From assembly GCF_002269125.1 (NCBI RefSeq), contig NZ_NQKI01000002.1, positions 186,001-250,000 on the forward strand: DNA of 64,000 nt, given 5' to 3'. This DNA is from Pseudomonas lundensis. Lineage in GTDB: Bacteria; Pseudomonadota; Gammaproteobacteria; Pseudomonadales; Pseudomonadaceae. The translations under genes and the position numbers were made by a program. Under the pieces are notes generated by a model, which saw only the letters and a list, made by a program, of their open reading frames with translations, was not told where the DNA came from and ran no database searches. Of the stretch, positions 40,695 to 50,855 are shown piece by piece; position 1 is the first letter of the stretch, and each line of letters opens with the position of its first letter.

Positions 40695-41228
40695 ATGGCT
40701 ATTTCACCCGAGGAGGCCGCCCACCGTGCGGCCTCTGATGCCGAGCAGGTGGCTTGGGTCGATCGCGAAGACACGCTGCTGGGCGGATTGCCCCGTGCCG
40801 AGCTTCGTGATCGGGGGTTAATCGGGCGCGGCACGTTCATTTTGTTGTTCAACTCGTCCGGCGAGCTGTGCGTGCACCAACGCACGATGAGCAAGGCGCT
40901 GTATCCGGGTTATTGGGACGTGGCGGCTGGCGGCATGGTCGGGGTGGACGAAACCTATGCCGAGTCAGCGGCCAGGGAGCTCCACGAAGAGCTTGGCGTC
41001 AGTGGCGTACCGTTGACGGCGCACGAACGCTTTTACTTCGACTGCCCGGACAACCACCTGTGGTGCGCCGTGTTCTCGGCCGTGTGGGACGGGCCGTTGC
41101 ACGTGCAGCCCGAAGAGGTCCAGCAAGCCTGCTTCATGCCCGTGGAGCAAGCCTTGCGTTTGAGTCAAACCCAGCCGTATTGCCCGGATTCACTGGCGGC
41201 GCTCAAGCGTTATCTCGAGAGCGCCTGA
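40695..41228 (+). CDS. NUDIX hydrolase (YfcD-like)
   Basis: 177-residue nudix hydrolase. The nudix box is complete from the Gly of AAGGMVGVDETYAE to the end of SAARELHEELGV (G-x5-E-x7-REUXEEXGU). Flanking blocks such as LIGRGTFILLFNSSGELCVHQRT and YPGYWDVAAGG resemble the YfcD/isopentenyl-diphosphate isomerase-like subgroup. The substrate is unknown. ATG at 40695 is preferred over GTG at 40692; both lie within four bases of the DUF2333 stop. Confidence 0.9.
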   Translation: MAISPEEAAHRAASDAEQVAWVDREDTLLGGLPRAELRDRGLIGRGTFILLFNSSGELCVHQRTMSKALYPGYWDVAAGGMVGVDETYAESAARELHEELGVSGVPLTAHERFYFDCPDNHLWCAVFSAVWDGPLHVQPEEVQQACFMPVEQALRLSQTQPYCPDSLAALKRYLESA

Positions 41229-41459
41229 TTGCAGCCTTGTCCCGCGCAAGCGACCCAACGCGATACAAAAAAATTGCGCCGATTGGCTCTTGGGCACCGG
41301 CGAATTTGTCGTTACACTGCGCGACCTTTTTCAGGCTCAAGCGGCGTCCCCGCCTGAGTTGCGCTGCCCCTGCCAGAGTGGGGCTTCGCGGTCGGTATCC
41401 CATGGCGCTCCCGCGTCCTGCACCGGCCAATTTTTTGTCCTCCATCTAGAGGATTGCCG

Positions 41460-41831
41460 GTGGCCAAAAAAGCCGCATCCTTCGCCGCCCTTGGTGGCCT
41501 GGTATTTTCCACCGACGCAGGTCGTCACTGTCCGGACTGTCGCCAGCCGGTGGACGCCTGTACCTGCAAACAGACCCGCATCCCCGACGGTGACGGCATC
41601 GCTCGCGTGCGCCGCGAAAGCAAAGGCCGTGGCGGCAAGACCGTGACCACCATCACCGGTGTGCCGCTGGCTGAAGACGCGCTCAAGGAGCTGGCCACCA
41701 CGTTGAAAAAACGTTGTGGCACCGGTGGTGCGTTGAAAGACGGCATCATCGAGATCCAGGGCGATCACGTCGACCTACTGCTGGCCGAACTGGTCAAGCA
41801 TGGGTTCAAGGCCAAAAAGTCCGGCGGTTAG
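41460..41831 (+). CDS. SUI1/eIF1-like translation factor (YciH type)
   Basis: 123-residue SUI1-domain protein homologous to eukaryotic eIF1 and E. coli YciH. A short Cys-rich stretch (CPDCRQPVDACTCKQ) precedes the SUI1 fold (GKTVTTITGVPLAEDALKELATTLKKRCGTGGALKDG, GDHVDLLLAELVKHGF). YciH affects start-codon fidelity. The GTG at 41460 is chosen because AGAGGA lies about seven bases upstream; a TTG six bases earlier is also in frame. Confidence 0.92.
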   Translation: MAKKAASFAALGGLVFSTDAGRHCPDCRQPVDACTCKQTRIPDGDGIARVRRESKGRGGKTVTTITGVPLAEDALKELATTLKKRCGTGGALKDGIIEIQGDHVDLLLAELVKHGFKAKKSGG

Positions 41832-41835
41832 CAGC

Positions 41836-41913
41836 CTCTGTGAAAGCCACCGTTGAGCGCGCCTGTTGCCCTGCCGGGCTGACAGGTGTTGCGCGGCCAT
41901 GGTTTTCACAGAG
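41836..41913 (+). terminator. long-range inverted repeat after the SUI1 gene
   Basis: CTCTGTGAAA at 41836-41845 pairs perfectly with TTTCACAGAG at 41904-41913, and the bases inside continue to pair imperfectly (GCCA...TGG). The stem begins four bases after the SUI1 stop and ends well before speA. It could end the DUF2333-nudix-SUI1 message; no T-run follows. Confidence 0.45.
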
Positions 41914-42048
41914 CCTGTTATGACGGGTTTCTAAACTCCGCGCTGTTGCCAGGGTCTACCTTGCACAGACGAATCGTCACTTTCACGCCTTAGACTGCGC
42001 CAGCCTGGTTTCAGGTTGGGCTATTTGACTTATATATAGGGGACTTCG

Positions 42049-43965
42049 ATGTCCGTACGACGCACACGCAAAGACGATGGCAGCCAATGGACAGTTGCGG
42101 ACAGCCGCAGCGTTTATGGGATTCGCCATTGGGGGGCCGGATATTTCGCGATCAATGAAGCCGGTCGCGTAGAAGTACGTCCGAACGGCCCGAACAGCTC
42201 GCCCATCGACCTGTACGAGCAAGTTGACGAGTTGCGCAAAAGCAGCGGTCTGTCCTTGCCGTTGCTGGTGCGCTTTCCCGATATCCTGCAAGACCGTGTA
42301 CGCCAGCTGACCGGCGCTTTCGATGCCAACATCGCGCGTCTGGAATACCAGAGCCAGTACACCGCGCTGTACCCGATCAAGGTCAACCAGCAAGAGGCCG
42401 TGATTGAAAACATCATCGCCACCCAGGACGTGTCAATCGGCCTTGAAGCCGGTTCCAAGCCTGAGCTGCTGGCCGTGCTGGCGCTGGCCCCGAAAGGCGG
42501 CACCATCGTCTGCAACGGTTACAAGGACCGCGAGTTCATCCGTCTGGCGCTGATGGGCCAGAAGCTGGGCCATAACGTGTTCATCGTGATCGAAAAAGAA
42601 TCCGAAGTGGACCTAGTCATCGAAGAAGCAGCATCGCTCAAGGTCAAGCCGCAGGTCGGCCTGCGCGTGCGCCTGTCGTCCCTGGCATCGAGCAAGTGGG
42701 CAGACACCGGCGGCGAGAAATCCAAGTTTGGTCTGTCGGCGGCACAGTTGCTGTCGGTGGTCGAGCGTTTCCGCACGGCGGGTCTGGACCAAGGCATCCG
42801 CCTGCTGCACTTCCACATGGGTTCGCAGATCGCCAACCTGGCTGATTACCAGCACGGCTTCAAAGAGGCGATTCGCTATTACGGCGAACTGCGCAACCTC
42901 GGTCTGCCGGTTGACCACATTGATGTGGGCGGCGGTCTGGGCGTTGACTACGACGGCACGCACTCGCGCAACGCCAGCTCGATCAACTACGACATGGACG
43001 ATTACGCCGGTGTGGTGGTGGGCATGCTCAAAGAGTTCTGCGATGCGCAGAGCTTGCCGCACCCGCACATTTTCTCCGAGAGCGGCCGCTCGTTGACCGC
43101 GCACCACGCCATGCTGGTGGTGCAAGTGACCGACGTCGAGAAACACAACGACGACGTGCCGGTGATCGAGAACAAAGAAAGCCTGCCCGAAACCGTGCAG
43201 TGGCTGATCGACCTGCTGGGCCCGACCGACATCGAGATGGTGACCGAAACCTACTGGCGCGCCACCCACTACATGAGCGACGTGGCTGCCCAGTATGCCG
43301 ATGGCAAAATCAGCCTGGCCGAAAAAGCCCTGGCCGAGCAATGCTACTTTGCCGTGTGCCGTCGCCTGCACAACTCGCTCAAAGCGCGTCAGCGTTCGCA
43401 CCGTCAGGTGCTGGACGAACTCAACGACAAGCTGGCCGACAAGTACATCTGCAACTTCTCGGTGTTCCAGAGCCTGCCGGACACATGGGCAATCGGCCAG
43501 GTATTGCCGATCCTGCCGCTGCACCGCCTGAACGAAGAGCCGCTGCGCCGCGCCGTGCTGCAAGACCTGACCTGCGACTCCGACGGCAAGATCAAGCAAT
43601 ACGTCGACGAGCAGAGCATCGAAACCAGCCTGCCGGTTCACAGCCTCAACGAAGGCGAAGATTACTTGCTGGGCATCTTCTTGGTGGGGGCCTATCAGGA
43701 GATTCTGGGTGACATGCACAACCTGTTCGGTGATACCGACTCGGTGAACATCTACCAGAAGGCAGACGGCAGCGTGTACCACGCCGGTATCGAGACCCAC
43801 GACACCATCGAAGACATGCTGCGCTACGTGCACTTGTCGCCTGAAGAACTGATGAACCACTACCGCGACAAAGTGGCCAGCGCCAACATCAGCGTCAAAG
43901 AACGCGCCCAGTACCTCGACGCCCTGCGTCTGGGCCTGACCCGTTCCTCGTACCTGTCTTCGTAA
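42049..43965 (+). CDS. speA: biosynthetic arginine decarboxylase
   Basis: PLP enzyme converting arginine to agmatine, the entry to putrescine synthesis; 638 residues, normal for SpeA. Seen are [15 protein letters not shown] with the PLP lysine, [44 protein letters not shown] and [15 protein letters not shown] with the catalytic cysteine. AGGGGA six bases before the ATG supports the start. A strong terminator follows. Confidence 0.97.
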   Translation: MSVRRTRKDDGSQWTVADSRSVYGIRHWGAGYFAINEAGRVEVRPNGPNSSPIDLYEQVDELRKSSGLSLPLLVRFPDILQDRVRQLTGAFDANIARLEYQSQYTALYPIKVNQQEAVIENIIATQDVSIGLEAGSKPELLAVLALAPKGGTIVCNGYKDREFIRLALMGQKLGHNVFIVIEKESEVDLVIEEAASLKVKPQVGLRVRLSSLASSKWADTGGEKSKFGLSAAQLLSVVERFRTAGLDQGIRLLHFHMGSQIANLADYQHGFKEAIRYYGELRNLGLPVDHIDVGGGLGVDYDGTHSRNASSINYDMDDYAGVVVGMLKEFCDAQSLPHPHIFSESGRSLTAHHAMLVVQVTDVEKHNDDVPVIENKESLPETVQWLIDLLGPTDIEMVTETYWRATHYMSDVAAQYADGKISLAEKALAEQCYFAVCRRLHNSLKARQRSHRQVLDELNDKLADKYICNFSVFQSLPDTWAIGQVLPILPLHRLNEEPLRRAVLQDLTCDSDGKIKQYVDEQSIETSLPVHSLNEGEDYLLGIFLVGAYQEILGDMHNLFGDTDSVNIYQKADGSVYHAGIETHDTIEDMLRYVHLSPEELMNHYRDKVASANISVKERAQYLDALRLGLTRSSYLSS

Positions 43966-43983
43966 ACCGTTCCAAGCCAGATA

Positions 43984-44009
43984 AAAACGCCGCCCTCGGG
44001 CGGCGTTTT
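43984..44009. terminator. bidirectional terminator between speA and the MATE gene
   Basis: AAAACGCCGCC at 43984-43994 and GGCGGCGTTTT at 43999-44009 form an 11-base perfect stem with a four-base CTCG loop, followed by further T. The A-run on the left gives a T-run on the other strand, so it can serve both convergent genes. Confidence 0.9.
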
Positions 44010-44036
44010 TTATGCGCGCACAATCCCCCCTCCGGT

Positions 44037-45386
44037 TCAGGTGTTGGGGTTGAACCACTGATCCCTGCGCTGCATCCCCCATGCATACCCCGCCAGCGTC
44101 AGACTGCGCAGCACCATGAACAACAGGAAACTTATCCACAGCCCGTGGTTGCCGAAGCCTTGCATCGCCCACGCGACAGGCAGGGCGATGATGACGCTGA
44201 TGACCATGGCATTACGCATTTCGCGGGCGCGCGTGGCGCCAATAAAGAGCCCGTCCAGCAGGTAACTCCACACGGCAATCAACGGCAGCAGCGCCAGATA
44301 CGGCACGTATTGAAAGGCTGTTTCGCGCACGCTCGGGATGTCAGTTTGCACCGTGATAAACAGGTGCCCGCCAAACAGAAACAACACCGCAAAACCTGCG
44401 CTGGCGATCAGCGACCAGCCACTGGCGACCACCATTGAACGGCGCAAGGCCGTGCGGTCCCTGGCGCCGATGGCGTGACCGCACAGGGCCTCCACGGCAT
44501 GGGCCAGGCCGTCGAGCGCATGGGCCGCCAGCAGTAAGCCGTTGAGCAGCAGTGCGTTGGCCGCCACGGTGGCATCGCCCAGCCGCGCACCTTGCAAGGT
44601 AATGAGGAAAAACACCGATTGCAGCATCAGGCTGCGGATGAAAATGTCGCGGTTGACCCCCAGCAACGGCTTCCAGTTTTGCCACACGCGTAACGCCTGC
44701 CACACCACCTTGCCCGGAAAGTGCCGCAGCGCGCCGCGTGTCAGCCACAGCCCGAGCAGAGCGCCGCTCCACTCGGCAATCACCGAGGCACGGGCCGACC
44801 CGACCACGCCCCAGTCCAGCCCCAGGACAAACCAGAGGTTGAGCGCGATATTCACCAGGTTGGTGGTGAGCAAAATCCCCAGCGGGGCCCGGGCGTTTTG
44901 CGTGCCGAGGAACCAGCCCACCAGCGCATAGGTGGCCAATGCGCCGGGCAGGCCAAACAGGCGGGTATAGAAGAAATCCAGCGTCAGCGCGTGCAACGCG
45001 GGGGAGGGCTGCATCACGGTCAGGGCAAGGCTGCTGAATGGCAGTGCGATTGCCCCTAAAAATAGCGAGAGGAGCACACTGAGCAGCAAACCCTGTAACA
45101 GAATCTGGCGCAGCGCCGTGCCATCGGCCCGCCCTGCAGTTTGGGCCGCGAAACCGGTGGTGCCCATGCGCAAAAAGCCCATCATCCAGGCCAGAAACAC
45201 ATATAGGCTGGCGCCCACGGCTACGGCGCCCAACTGATGCGCGTGGGGCAGGTGGCCGATGACCGTACTGTCGACCAGCGCCACCAGTGGAACGGAAATA
45301 TTGGACAAAATCATCGGCGCCGCCAGCGCCCACACCCGTCGATGGGTGAGGCGGTCGCGCCAGTCAGCAAGTAGGGAAGACGACAT
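44037..45386 (-). CDS. MATE-family efflux transporter (DinF-like)
   Basis: 449-residue transporter with about twelve membrane segments. It opens with RRVWALAAPMILSNISVPLVALVDSTVIGHL, the typical MATE first helix pair. Other MATE blocks are GTTGFAAQTAGRADG, GWFLGTQNARAPLG and NALLLNGLLLAAHALDGLAHAVEALCGHAIG. The subfamily looks like DinF rather than NorM. Substrate unknown. ATG at 45386 has AAGGAG upstream; the frame runs to 45410. It is convergent with speA and divergent from the macroglobulin gene. Confidence 0.9.
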   Translation of the reverse strand: MSSSLLADWRDRLTHRRVWALAAPMILSNISVPLVALVDSTVIGHLPHAHQLGAVAVGASLYVFLAWMMGFLRMGTTGFAAQTAGRADGTALRQILLQGLLLSVLLSLFLGAIALPFSSLALTVMQPSPALHALTLDFFYTRLFGLPGALATYALVGWFLGTQNARAPLGILLTTNLVNIALNLWFVLGLDWGVVGSARASVIAEWSGALLGLWLTRGALRHFPGKVVWQALRVWQNWKPLLGVNRDIFIRSLMLQSVFFLITLQGARLGDATVAANALLLNGLLLAAHALDGLAHAVEALCGHAIGARDRTALRRSMVVASGWSLIASAGFAVLFLFGGHLFITVQTDIPSVRETAFQYVPYLALLPLIAVWSYLLDGLFIGATRAREMRNAMVISVIIALPVAWAMQGFGNHGLWISFLLFMVLRSLTLAGYAWGMQRRDQWFNPNT

Positions 45387-45501
45387 GCAGGCTCCTTGAG
45401 GGAGCGGCATTGTAGCTGACGCGGCCTATACCCAGCGGGGTGAGGGGCCGGGGTATTTGTTATATAGTCGTGCCCTTCATTGCCTAGCCAACGAGTACAC
45501 C

Positions 45502-48500
45502 ATGCTTAACAAAGGACTGTTCCTGGCCTGCGCACTGGCGCTGCTCAGCGCTTGTGATGCTTCCTCTACCGCCAGCCCTCCTGCGCCGTCGGCGGCGGTC
45601 GGCACGCAAGCGGCCAAGCCAGTGCAGGATGTCAAAGCCCTCGCGCAACGCTACGCAGGGCGCGAGTTGAGTGTGGTGGATGTCTCCGAAGTGCAAGTGG
45701 ACGGTGCCAGCACCCTGTCCGTGAGTTTTTCGGTGCCACTGGACCCGGATCAGTCCTTTGCCGAAAAACTGCATCTGGTGGATGCCAAATCCGGCAAGGT
45801 CGATGGTGCCTGGGAGCTTTCCGACAACCTGATGGAACTGCGCCTGCGTCACCTTGAGCCGCAACGCAAACTGATCCTCACCGTCGACCCCGGCCTGCGC
45901 GCGGTCAACGATGCCAAACTGGCCGCCGAGTATGTCAGCCGTCTTGAAACCCGTGACCTGCAACCCACGGTCGGTTTTGCCAGTCGCGGCACGTTGCTGC
46001 CGACACGGTTGGCTGAAGGCTTGCCTGTCATCGCGCTCAATGTCGATAAAGTCGATGTGGAGTTTTTCCGCGTCAAACCCCAGTCGTTGCCTGCATTCCT
46101 TAGCCAGTGGGGCCGCAACAGCAGCCTGCAAAGCTACGAAGCCAAAGACCTGCTGGGCATGGCCGATCTGGTGTACGGCGCCCGGTTTGACCTGAATCCG
46201 GCACGCAACACGCGTGAAACCGTGATCCTGCCAACCTCCGGTATCAAGCCTTTGCAGCAGCCGGGTGTGTACCTGGCGGTGATGAAAGCCTCCGGCACTT
46301 ACAACTATTCAGCCCCGGCCACCTTGTTCACCCTCAGTGACATTGGCCTTTCCGTACACCGTTATCAGAAACGCCTGGATGTGTTCACCCAGGCACTCGA
46401 AGGCGGCAGTACGCTGGGCGACGTAGAGCTGGAACTGCTCGACGGCAAGGGCAAAATGCTGGCGCAGGGCAAGACCGACAAGGACGGTCATGCCGAGCTG
46501 GCCCTGCCGCCCAAGGCTGAGGTGCTATTGGCGCGTCAGGGCGATCAAACCAGTCTGTTGCGTTTGAATACGGCGGCGCTCGACCTGGCCGAGTTCGACA
46601 TCGGCGGGCCGAAGGCGCATCCGTTGCAATTCTTCGTGTTTGGCCCACGCGACCTGTACCGCCCCGGCGAGACCGTGCTGCTCAATGCCTTGCTGCGCGA
46701 CCGTGATGGCAATCCGGTCAAGCCGCAGCCGGTCAGCGTAGAAGTCCGTCGTCCGGACGAGCAGGTCAGCCGCAAGTTTGTATGGGAGCCCGACGCGTCC
46801 GGCTTCTATCAATACCCGCTGCAACTGGCAGCCGAAGCCCCCACCGGTCGCTGGCAACTGGTGTTCGACCTGGGTGACGGCAAGCCGCAGCTCTATGAAT
46901 TTTTGGTGGAAGACTTCTTGCCCGAACGCCTGGCGCTGGAGCTCAAGGGCAGTGATACACCGCTGCGTCCCGATCAAACCGCCGACATTCACGTGAACGG
47001 CCGCTACTTGTATGGCGCGCCGGCTGCCGGGAACCGCTTGAGCGGGCAGGTGTATGTGCGTCCATTGCGTGAAGCGGTTACAGCATTGCCAGGGTATCAG
47101 TTCGGTTCGGTGACCGAAGAAGAACTGACTCAGGATTTTGAGCTGGATGAAAGCGTGCTCAACGCCCAGGGCGAAGAAACCCTGCGTCTGGAGAGCAAAT
47201 GGAGCGACGCCAAATCGCCGCTGCAACTGATTGTGCAAGCCAGCCTGCAAGAGTCCGGCGGGCGCCCGATTACCCGTCGCCTGGTGCAACCGGTGTGGCC
47301 TGCCGAGCGTCTGCCGGGGCTGCGCGGTCTGTTCGATGGCACTGAAACGGATGGCGACGGCCCTGCTGAATTCGAGGTGCTGATTGCCGATTACGCGGGC
47401 AACAAACTGGCGGCTGACAACGTCACCGTCCGGTTGGTGCGCGAGCGTCGGGACTACTACTGGAACTACTCGGACAACGACGGCTGGAGCTATCACTACA
47501 ACGAGAAGTTTCTGAACCTGGGCGAAGAAACCGTGAACCTCAAGGCAGGTGGCACGGCCAAGGTCAGCTTTCCGGTGGAGTGGGGTCCGTATCGGGTTGA
47601 AGTGCAAGACCCGAAAACCGGTTTGATCAGCAGCCTGCGTTTCTGGGCGGGTTATCAGGCGCAGGACAATGCCGAAGGCGGCGCTGTACGTCCCGATCAG
47701 GTCAAGCTGGCGTTGGATAAAGCCGCCTATCTCGATGGCGAAACCGCGCACGTGACGGTGACACCTCCGGCCGCCGGTAAAGGCTATCTGCTGCTCGAAG
47801 GCAGCGACGGTCCGCTGTGGTGGGAAGAAATCGACGTTCCGGCCGAGGGCAAAACGTTCGAGATCAAACTCGACCCGAGCTGGGCACGCCACGACCTGTA
47901 CGTCAGCGCACTGGTGATTCGTCCCGGCGAGCGCAAAGCCAACGTGACGCCCAAGCGTGCTGTGGGTGTGCTGCATCTGCCCTTGGACCGCACGCAGCGC
48001 AAACTGGCGCTGACCCTCGATGCTCCGCAAACCATGCGCCCCAAGCAGCCATTAACGGTCAAGGTTCAGGCTAAAAACGCTGACGGCAGCGTCCCCAAGC
48101 ACGCCCATGTGCTGCTGGCAGCAGTGGATGTCGGGGTGTTGAACATCACGGATTACCCGACGCCAGACCCTTACGCGAGCCTGTTCGGGCGCAAGGCCTA
48201 TGGCGCTGACCAATTGGACATTTATGGGCAACTGATTGAAGCCGGGCAAGGCCGCCTGGCCAGCCTGGCCTTTGGCGGTGATGCAGGGCTGGCCAAGGGC
48301 GGCAAGCGCCCGGCCACCAGTGTCACCATCGTTGCCCTGCAAAGTGCGCCCGTGACCCTCAACGAACAGGGCGAAGGTGAAGTCAGCCTCGACATCCCCG
48401 ACTTCAATGGCGAGTTGCGCGTGATGGCCCAAGCCTGGACCGACGACCGCTACGGCATGGCGCAAGCCAAAACCGTGGTCGCCGCGCCGCTGGTGGCCGA

Positions 48501-50394
48501 ACTGGCCGCACCGCGTTTCATGGCGGGGGGTGACGAGACCCGGCTGGCGCTGGACGTGTCCAACCTGACGGCCACGCCACAAACCCTTGAGGTGCAGTTG
48601 AATGCCGAAGGCCAACTGAGCCTGTCAGGTCTGAGCAGCCAAAAACTCACCCTCAGCCCCGGTCAGCGCAGCACCTTGCAGGTGCCGGTCAAAGCGCTGG
48701 GCGGCTATGGCACCGGCAAGGTGAGCGTGACCGTCAATGGTCTCAACCTGCCCGGCGAGACGCTGCCCCCTTTCACCCGCGAATGGACGCTGGGTGTGCG
48801 CCCGGCTTACCCGGCGTTGCTCAAGCACTACCGCGCCGTGCTCAACGATCAGCCATGGACGTTGCCAGAAGCCGGGCTGCAGGCCTTCGAACCGGCCGGG
48901 CGTGAAGCCTTGCTCAGCTTGTCGAGCCGTCCGCCGTTGAACCTTGGCGAGCAGATCCGTGCGCTCAAGGCGTACCCGTATGGCTGTTCCGAGCAGACCA
49001 CCAGCGGTCTGTACCCGGCGTTGTATGCCGATGCCGCCTTGCTCAAGCGTCTGGGACTGGAAGGCGAGCCGGATGCCGACCGTAAACGCAAAATTGAACT
49101 GGGCATCGAGCGCCTGCTGGGCATGCAGCGGTACAACGGCAGCTTCGGCCTGTGGGGCGCAGACGGTCAGGAAGAGTACTGGCTGACCGCATACATCACC
49201 GACTTCTTGCTGCGCGCGCGCGATCAAGGCTATGCCGTGCCCCCTGAAGCGCTGAAGAAGGCGAGTGAGCGACTGCTGCGCTACACCCAGGAACGCAACC
49301 TGATCGAGGCGGATTACAGCGAAAACCTCGATCACACCCGTTTTGCCGTGCAAGCGTACGCCGCGCTGGTGCTGGCCCGCAGCCAGCAGGCGCCGTTGGG
49401 TGCTTTGCGCAGCCTGTTCGAACGTCGCAGCGATGCGCGCTCCGGCTTGCCGTTGGTGCAGTTGTCGATTGCCTTGCAGAAGATGGGTGACCAGCCGCGT
49501 GCCGATCAAGCGCTGGTCGCCGGTCTGGCCGTGACGCGCAAACCCAATCAATGGCTGGGCGACTACGGCAGTCCGCTGCGCGATCAGGCACTGATTCTGG
49601 CACTGCTCGAAGAGAACAACGTGATGAGCGGCCAGCGCGAAGCGCGGGTGTTCGCGCTGGCCGACCAACTGGCCGCGAGCCAATGGCTGTCGACTCAGGA
49701 GCGCAATTCGCTGTTCCTCGCCGGTCGGGATTTGCTGAGCCAGCCAGAGCAACCGTGGGCCGTGCAACTGGCCAGTGGCAGCGAAACCCGTGAGCTGAAC
49801 AACGCTCAGCCGGGTCTCAAGCTGGAAGGGCCATTGCTGGCTTCGCCCCTGAGCCTGCGCAATGAAGGCAGCGTGCCGGTGTACCAACAGCTGACGATTT
49901 CAGGGTATCCACAGCAAGCGCCGCCTGCGGGAGGCGAAAACATGAGCATTCGCCGTGATTACCTGGGCATGAACGGCGAACCGCTGAACCTGAACAACTT
50001 GCAGAGCGGCGATCTGGTGCTGGTGCACTTGGCCGTAACGGCCAAGCAACGGGTGCCGGATGCCCTGGTGGTTGACCTGTTGCCAGCGGGGCTGGAGCTG
50101 GAAAACCAGAACCTGGGCCAAAGCGCGGCCAGCCTTGAGAACGCCAGTAGCCAGGTCAAACAATGGCGCGAATCCATGCAGAACGCGGGTGTGCAACATC
50201 AGGAATACCGCGATGACCGTTATGTGGCAGCGTTGAATCTGGACGGCTACGGCACTACGCACTTGCTGTATCTGGCGCGGGCTGTGACACCCGGTACCTA
50301 CCGCGTGCCGCCGCCGCAAGTGGAGTCGATGTACCGCCCGAACTGGCAAGCCGTGGGCGAGACGCCCGGTGACATGGTGATCAAGGGCCGGTAA
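45502..50394 (+). CDS. alpha-2-macroglobulin lipoprotein (YfhM type)
   Basis: 1630-residue periplasmic protease trap. The N-terminus is a lipoprotein signal with lipobox LLSAC. Next are repeated macroglobulin beta-domains (for example DLYRPGETVLLNALLRDRDG), the bait-region part, and the thioester loop YPYGCSEQTTSG with Cys1162 and Gln1165. An alpha/alpha-barrel thioester domain (ERLLGMQRYNGSFGLW, YLTAYITDFLLRARDQGY-like blocks) completes it. Presence of Cys and Gln suggests the form that captures proteases covalently. It neighbours pbpC, as in E. coli yfhM-pbpC, and is thought to guard the cell when the wall is breached. ATG at 45502 starts the signal peptide; the frame runs from 45457. Confidence 0.95.
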   Translation: MLNKGLFLACALALLSACDASSTASPPAPSAAVGTQAAKPVQDVKALAQRYAGRELSVVDVSEVQVDGASTLSVSFSVPLDPDQSFAEKLHLVDAKSGKVDGAWELSDNLMELRLRHLEPQRKLILTVDPGLRAVNDAKLAAEYVSRLETRDLQPTVGFASRGTLLPTRLAEGLPVIALNVDKVDVEFFRVKPQSLPAFLSQWGRNSSLQSYEAKDLLGMADLVYGARFDLNPARNTRETVILPTSGIKPLQQPGVYLAVMKASGTYNYSAPATLFTLSDIGLSVHRYQKRLDVFTQALEGGSTLGDVELELLDGKGKMLAQGKTDKDGHAELALPPKAEVLLARQGDQTSLLRLNTAALDLAEFDIGGPKAHPLQFFVFGPRDLYRPGETVLLNALLRDRDGNPVKPQPVSVEVRRPDEQVSRKFVWEPDASGFYQYPLQLAAEAPTGRWQLVFDLGDGKPQLYEFLVEDFLPERLALELKGSDTPLRPDQTADIHVNGRYLYGAPAAGNRLSGQVYVRPLREAVTALPGYQFGSVTEEELTQDFELDESVLNAQGEETLRLESKWSDAKSPLQLIVQASLQESGGRPITRRLVQPVWPAERLPGLRGLFDGTETDGDGPAEFEVLIADYAGNKLAADNVTVRLVRERRDYYWNYSDNDGWSYHYNEKFLNLGEETVNLKAGGTAKVSFPVEWGPYRVEVQDPKTGLISSLRFWAGYQAQDNAEGGAVRPDQVKLALDKAAYLDGETAHVTVTPPAAGKGYLLLEGSDGPLWWEEIDVPAEGKTFEIKLDPSWARHDLYVSALVIRPGERKANVTPKRAVGVLHLPLDRTQRKLALTLDAPQTMRPKQPLTVKVQAKNADGSVPKHAHVLLAAVDVGVLNITDYPTPDPYASLFGRKAYGADQLDIYGQLIEAGQGRLASLAFGGDAGLAKGGKRPATSVTIVALQSAPVTLNEQGEGEVSLDIPDFNGELRVMAQAWTDDRYGMAQAKTVVAAPLVAELAAPRFMAGGDETRLALDVSNLTATPQTLEVQLNAEGQLSLSGLSSQKLTLSPGQRSTLQVPVKALGGYGTGKVSVTVNGLNLPGETLPPFTREWTLGVRPAYPALLKHYRAVLNDQPWTLPEAGLQAFEPAGREALLSLSSRPPLNLGEQIRALKAYPYGCSEQTTSGLYPALYADAALLKRLGLEGEPDADRKRKIELGIERLLGMQRYNGSFGLWGADGQEEYWLTAYITDFLLRARDQGYAVPPEALKKASERLLRYTQERNLIEADYSENLDHTRFAVQAYAALVLARSQQAPLGALRSLFERRSDARSGLPLVQLSIALQKMGDQPRADQALVAGLAVTRKPNQWLGDYGSPLRDQALILALLEENNVMSGQREARVFALADQLAASQWLSTQERNSLFLAGRDLLSQPEQPWAVQLASGSETRELNNAQPGLKLEGPLLASPLSLRNEGSVPVYQQLTISGYPQQAPPAGGENMSIRRDYLGMNGEPLNLNNLQSGDLVLVHLAVTAKQRVPDALVVDLLPAGLELENQNLGQSAASLENASSQVKQWRESMQNAGVQHQEYRDDRYVAALNLDGYGTTHLLYLARAVTPGTYRVPPPQVESMYRPNWQAVGETPGDMVIKGR

Positions 50395-50469
50395 GGCCGG
50401 TCGCCGCTGACACGCGGCACGAGGCTGGAGCAGGGGGCATCGACGGCATCCCTGCAGCCTCGTGGCGTG

Positions 50470-50763
50470 TCAGCTAATGACCCAGCTCAACACCCACAAC
50501 CCCAGCAACAGCCAGATTACGCCGCCGATGATGGAAGCCCGCATGAAGGCGCGCACCGCGTTGTACAAAAACAGCAGGCCGATCACCAGCACCGCAATGC
50601 TGACGATCGAGGTATCCATGCCGAGCGCACGGGCCATGCCATCAATGAAATTACTGCCGGCCTGGGTGATTGCATTGAACAGACCGCTCAGGCTTTCAAC
50701 GATCCAGCGAACCAGCGTGCCCAACCAAAGGCCCAGATTTCCTACAAAACTTTCGACGTGCAT
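50470..50763 (-). CDS. small membrane protein of unknown function
   Basis: 97-residue protein with an amphipathic N-terminal half (VGNLGLWLGTLVRWIVESLSGLFNAI) and two membrane segments (IVSIAVLVIGLLFLYNAV and IIGGVIWLLLGLWVLSWVIS). I do not recognise the family. It is convergent with the macroglobulin gene and divergent from pbpC, so it sits inside this wall-defence pair. ATG at 50763 (GGAAC upstream) is preferred; the frame could run to 50832. Confidence 0.65.
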   Translation of the reverse strand: MHVESFVGNLGLWLGTLVRWIVESLSGLFNAITQAGSNFIDGMARALGMDTSIVSIAVLVIGLLFLYNAVRAFMRASIIGGVIWLLLGLWVLSWVIS

Positions 50764-50855
50764 GGGGATGTTCCGATTAAGAAGACGGCCACTGTGCCAG
50801 AGATACCCCTTGGGCAACCAGTCAGGGCGCAAAGTTGCGTAACGGGCGGATGTTA

